Positions 5,446 to 5,489 of a stretch of DNA of 5,489 nucleotides are shown piece after piece. The notes under the pieces were generated by a model. That model worked only from the letters and a program-made list of their open reading frames with translations, searched no databases and was not told the origin of the DNA. Source of the DNA: Chloroflexota bacterium (GTDB lineage: Bacteria > Chloroflexota > Anaerolineae > UBA1429); assembly GCA_014360745.1 (NCBI GenBank), contig JACIWY010000274.1:1-5489 (forward strand). The letters run 5' to 3'. Position numbers and translations under genes: made by a program. Every line of letters starts with the position of its first letter. Position 1 is the stretch's first letter.

Positions 5446-5489
5446 AGCGCCGTTAGCGGGTTGTGGGGCATTTCGGACAAAAAACCGGG

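Noticed and set aside
5446..5489. Downstream end of the window as terminator or next gene
   Set aside because: There is no stable hairpin, ribosome binding site or start can be supported in these 44 bases.

Overview
This is a GC-rich bacterial window (roughly 60 % GC by eye). It has Shine-Dalgarno-led genes and frequent GTG and TTG starts. It holds two unrelated blocks joined by a 390-base divergent regulatory region. The combination of a GH4 glycosidase, a Gfo/Idh/MocA oxidoreductase and an ECF vitamin transporter with both ATPases fused in one chain is compatible with a Chloroflexota (Anaerolineae-like) bacterium. That placement is an inference from gene style, not from a marker gene.

Left block, carbohydrate metabolism (2-1720): the window opens inside the C-terminal end of a Gfo/Idh/MocA-family NAD(P)-dependent oxidoreductase on the + strand, ending at 286. 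Facing it on the - strand is a complete 463-residue NAD/Mn-dependent glycoside hydrolase of family 4, which resembles the alpha-galacturonidase (LplD) branch. A perfect 13-bp hairpin sits in the 42 bases between the two stop codons and probably serves both converging transcripts.

Central region (1721-2110): there is no convincing gene here. It holds a likely promoter for the GH4 gene on the - strand (boxes at 1787-1792 and 1765-1770) and a hairpin or operator in that gene's short 5' leader. An inverted repeat lies between the two divergent promoters. A likely + strand promoter (boxes at 1874-1879 and 1896-1901) is followed by a leader of about 200 nt. That leader contains several potential stems and ends in a strong intrinsic terminator (2061-2097) just ahead of the ribosome binding site of the first transporter gene. 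The arrangement resembles a transcription-attenuating riboswitch or leader, but the aptamer matches no class I can recognise.

Right block, ECF transporter operon (2111-5445, + strand): a two-in-one energy-coupling ATPase (EcfA-EcfA' fusion, 590 residues) overlaps by 22 bases the gene for the transmembrane coupling protein EcfT (280 residues). Fifteen bases later comes a 241-residue membrane S component that binds the substrate. Together they encode a whole dedicated (group I-type) ECF importer, probably for a vitamin or a related small molecule. The substrate cannot be read from the sequence. In the fused ATPase the two degenerate motif residues (LSAGQ in half 1 and Asn in place of the H-loop His in half 2) fall in the same composite ATP site, which suggests an asymmetric motor. 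The last 44 bases contain nothing recognisable.
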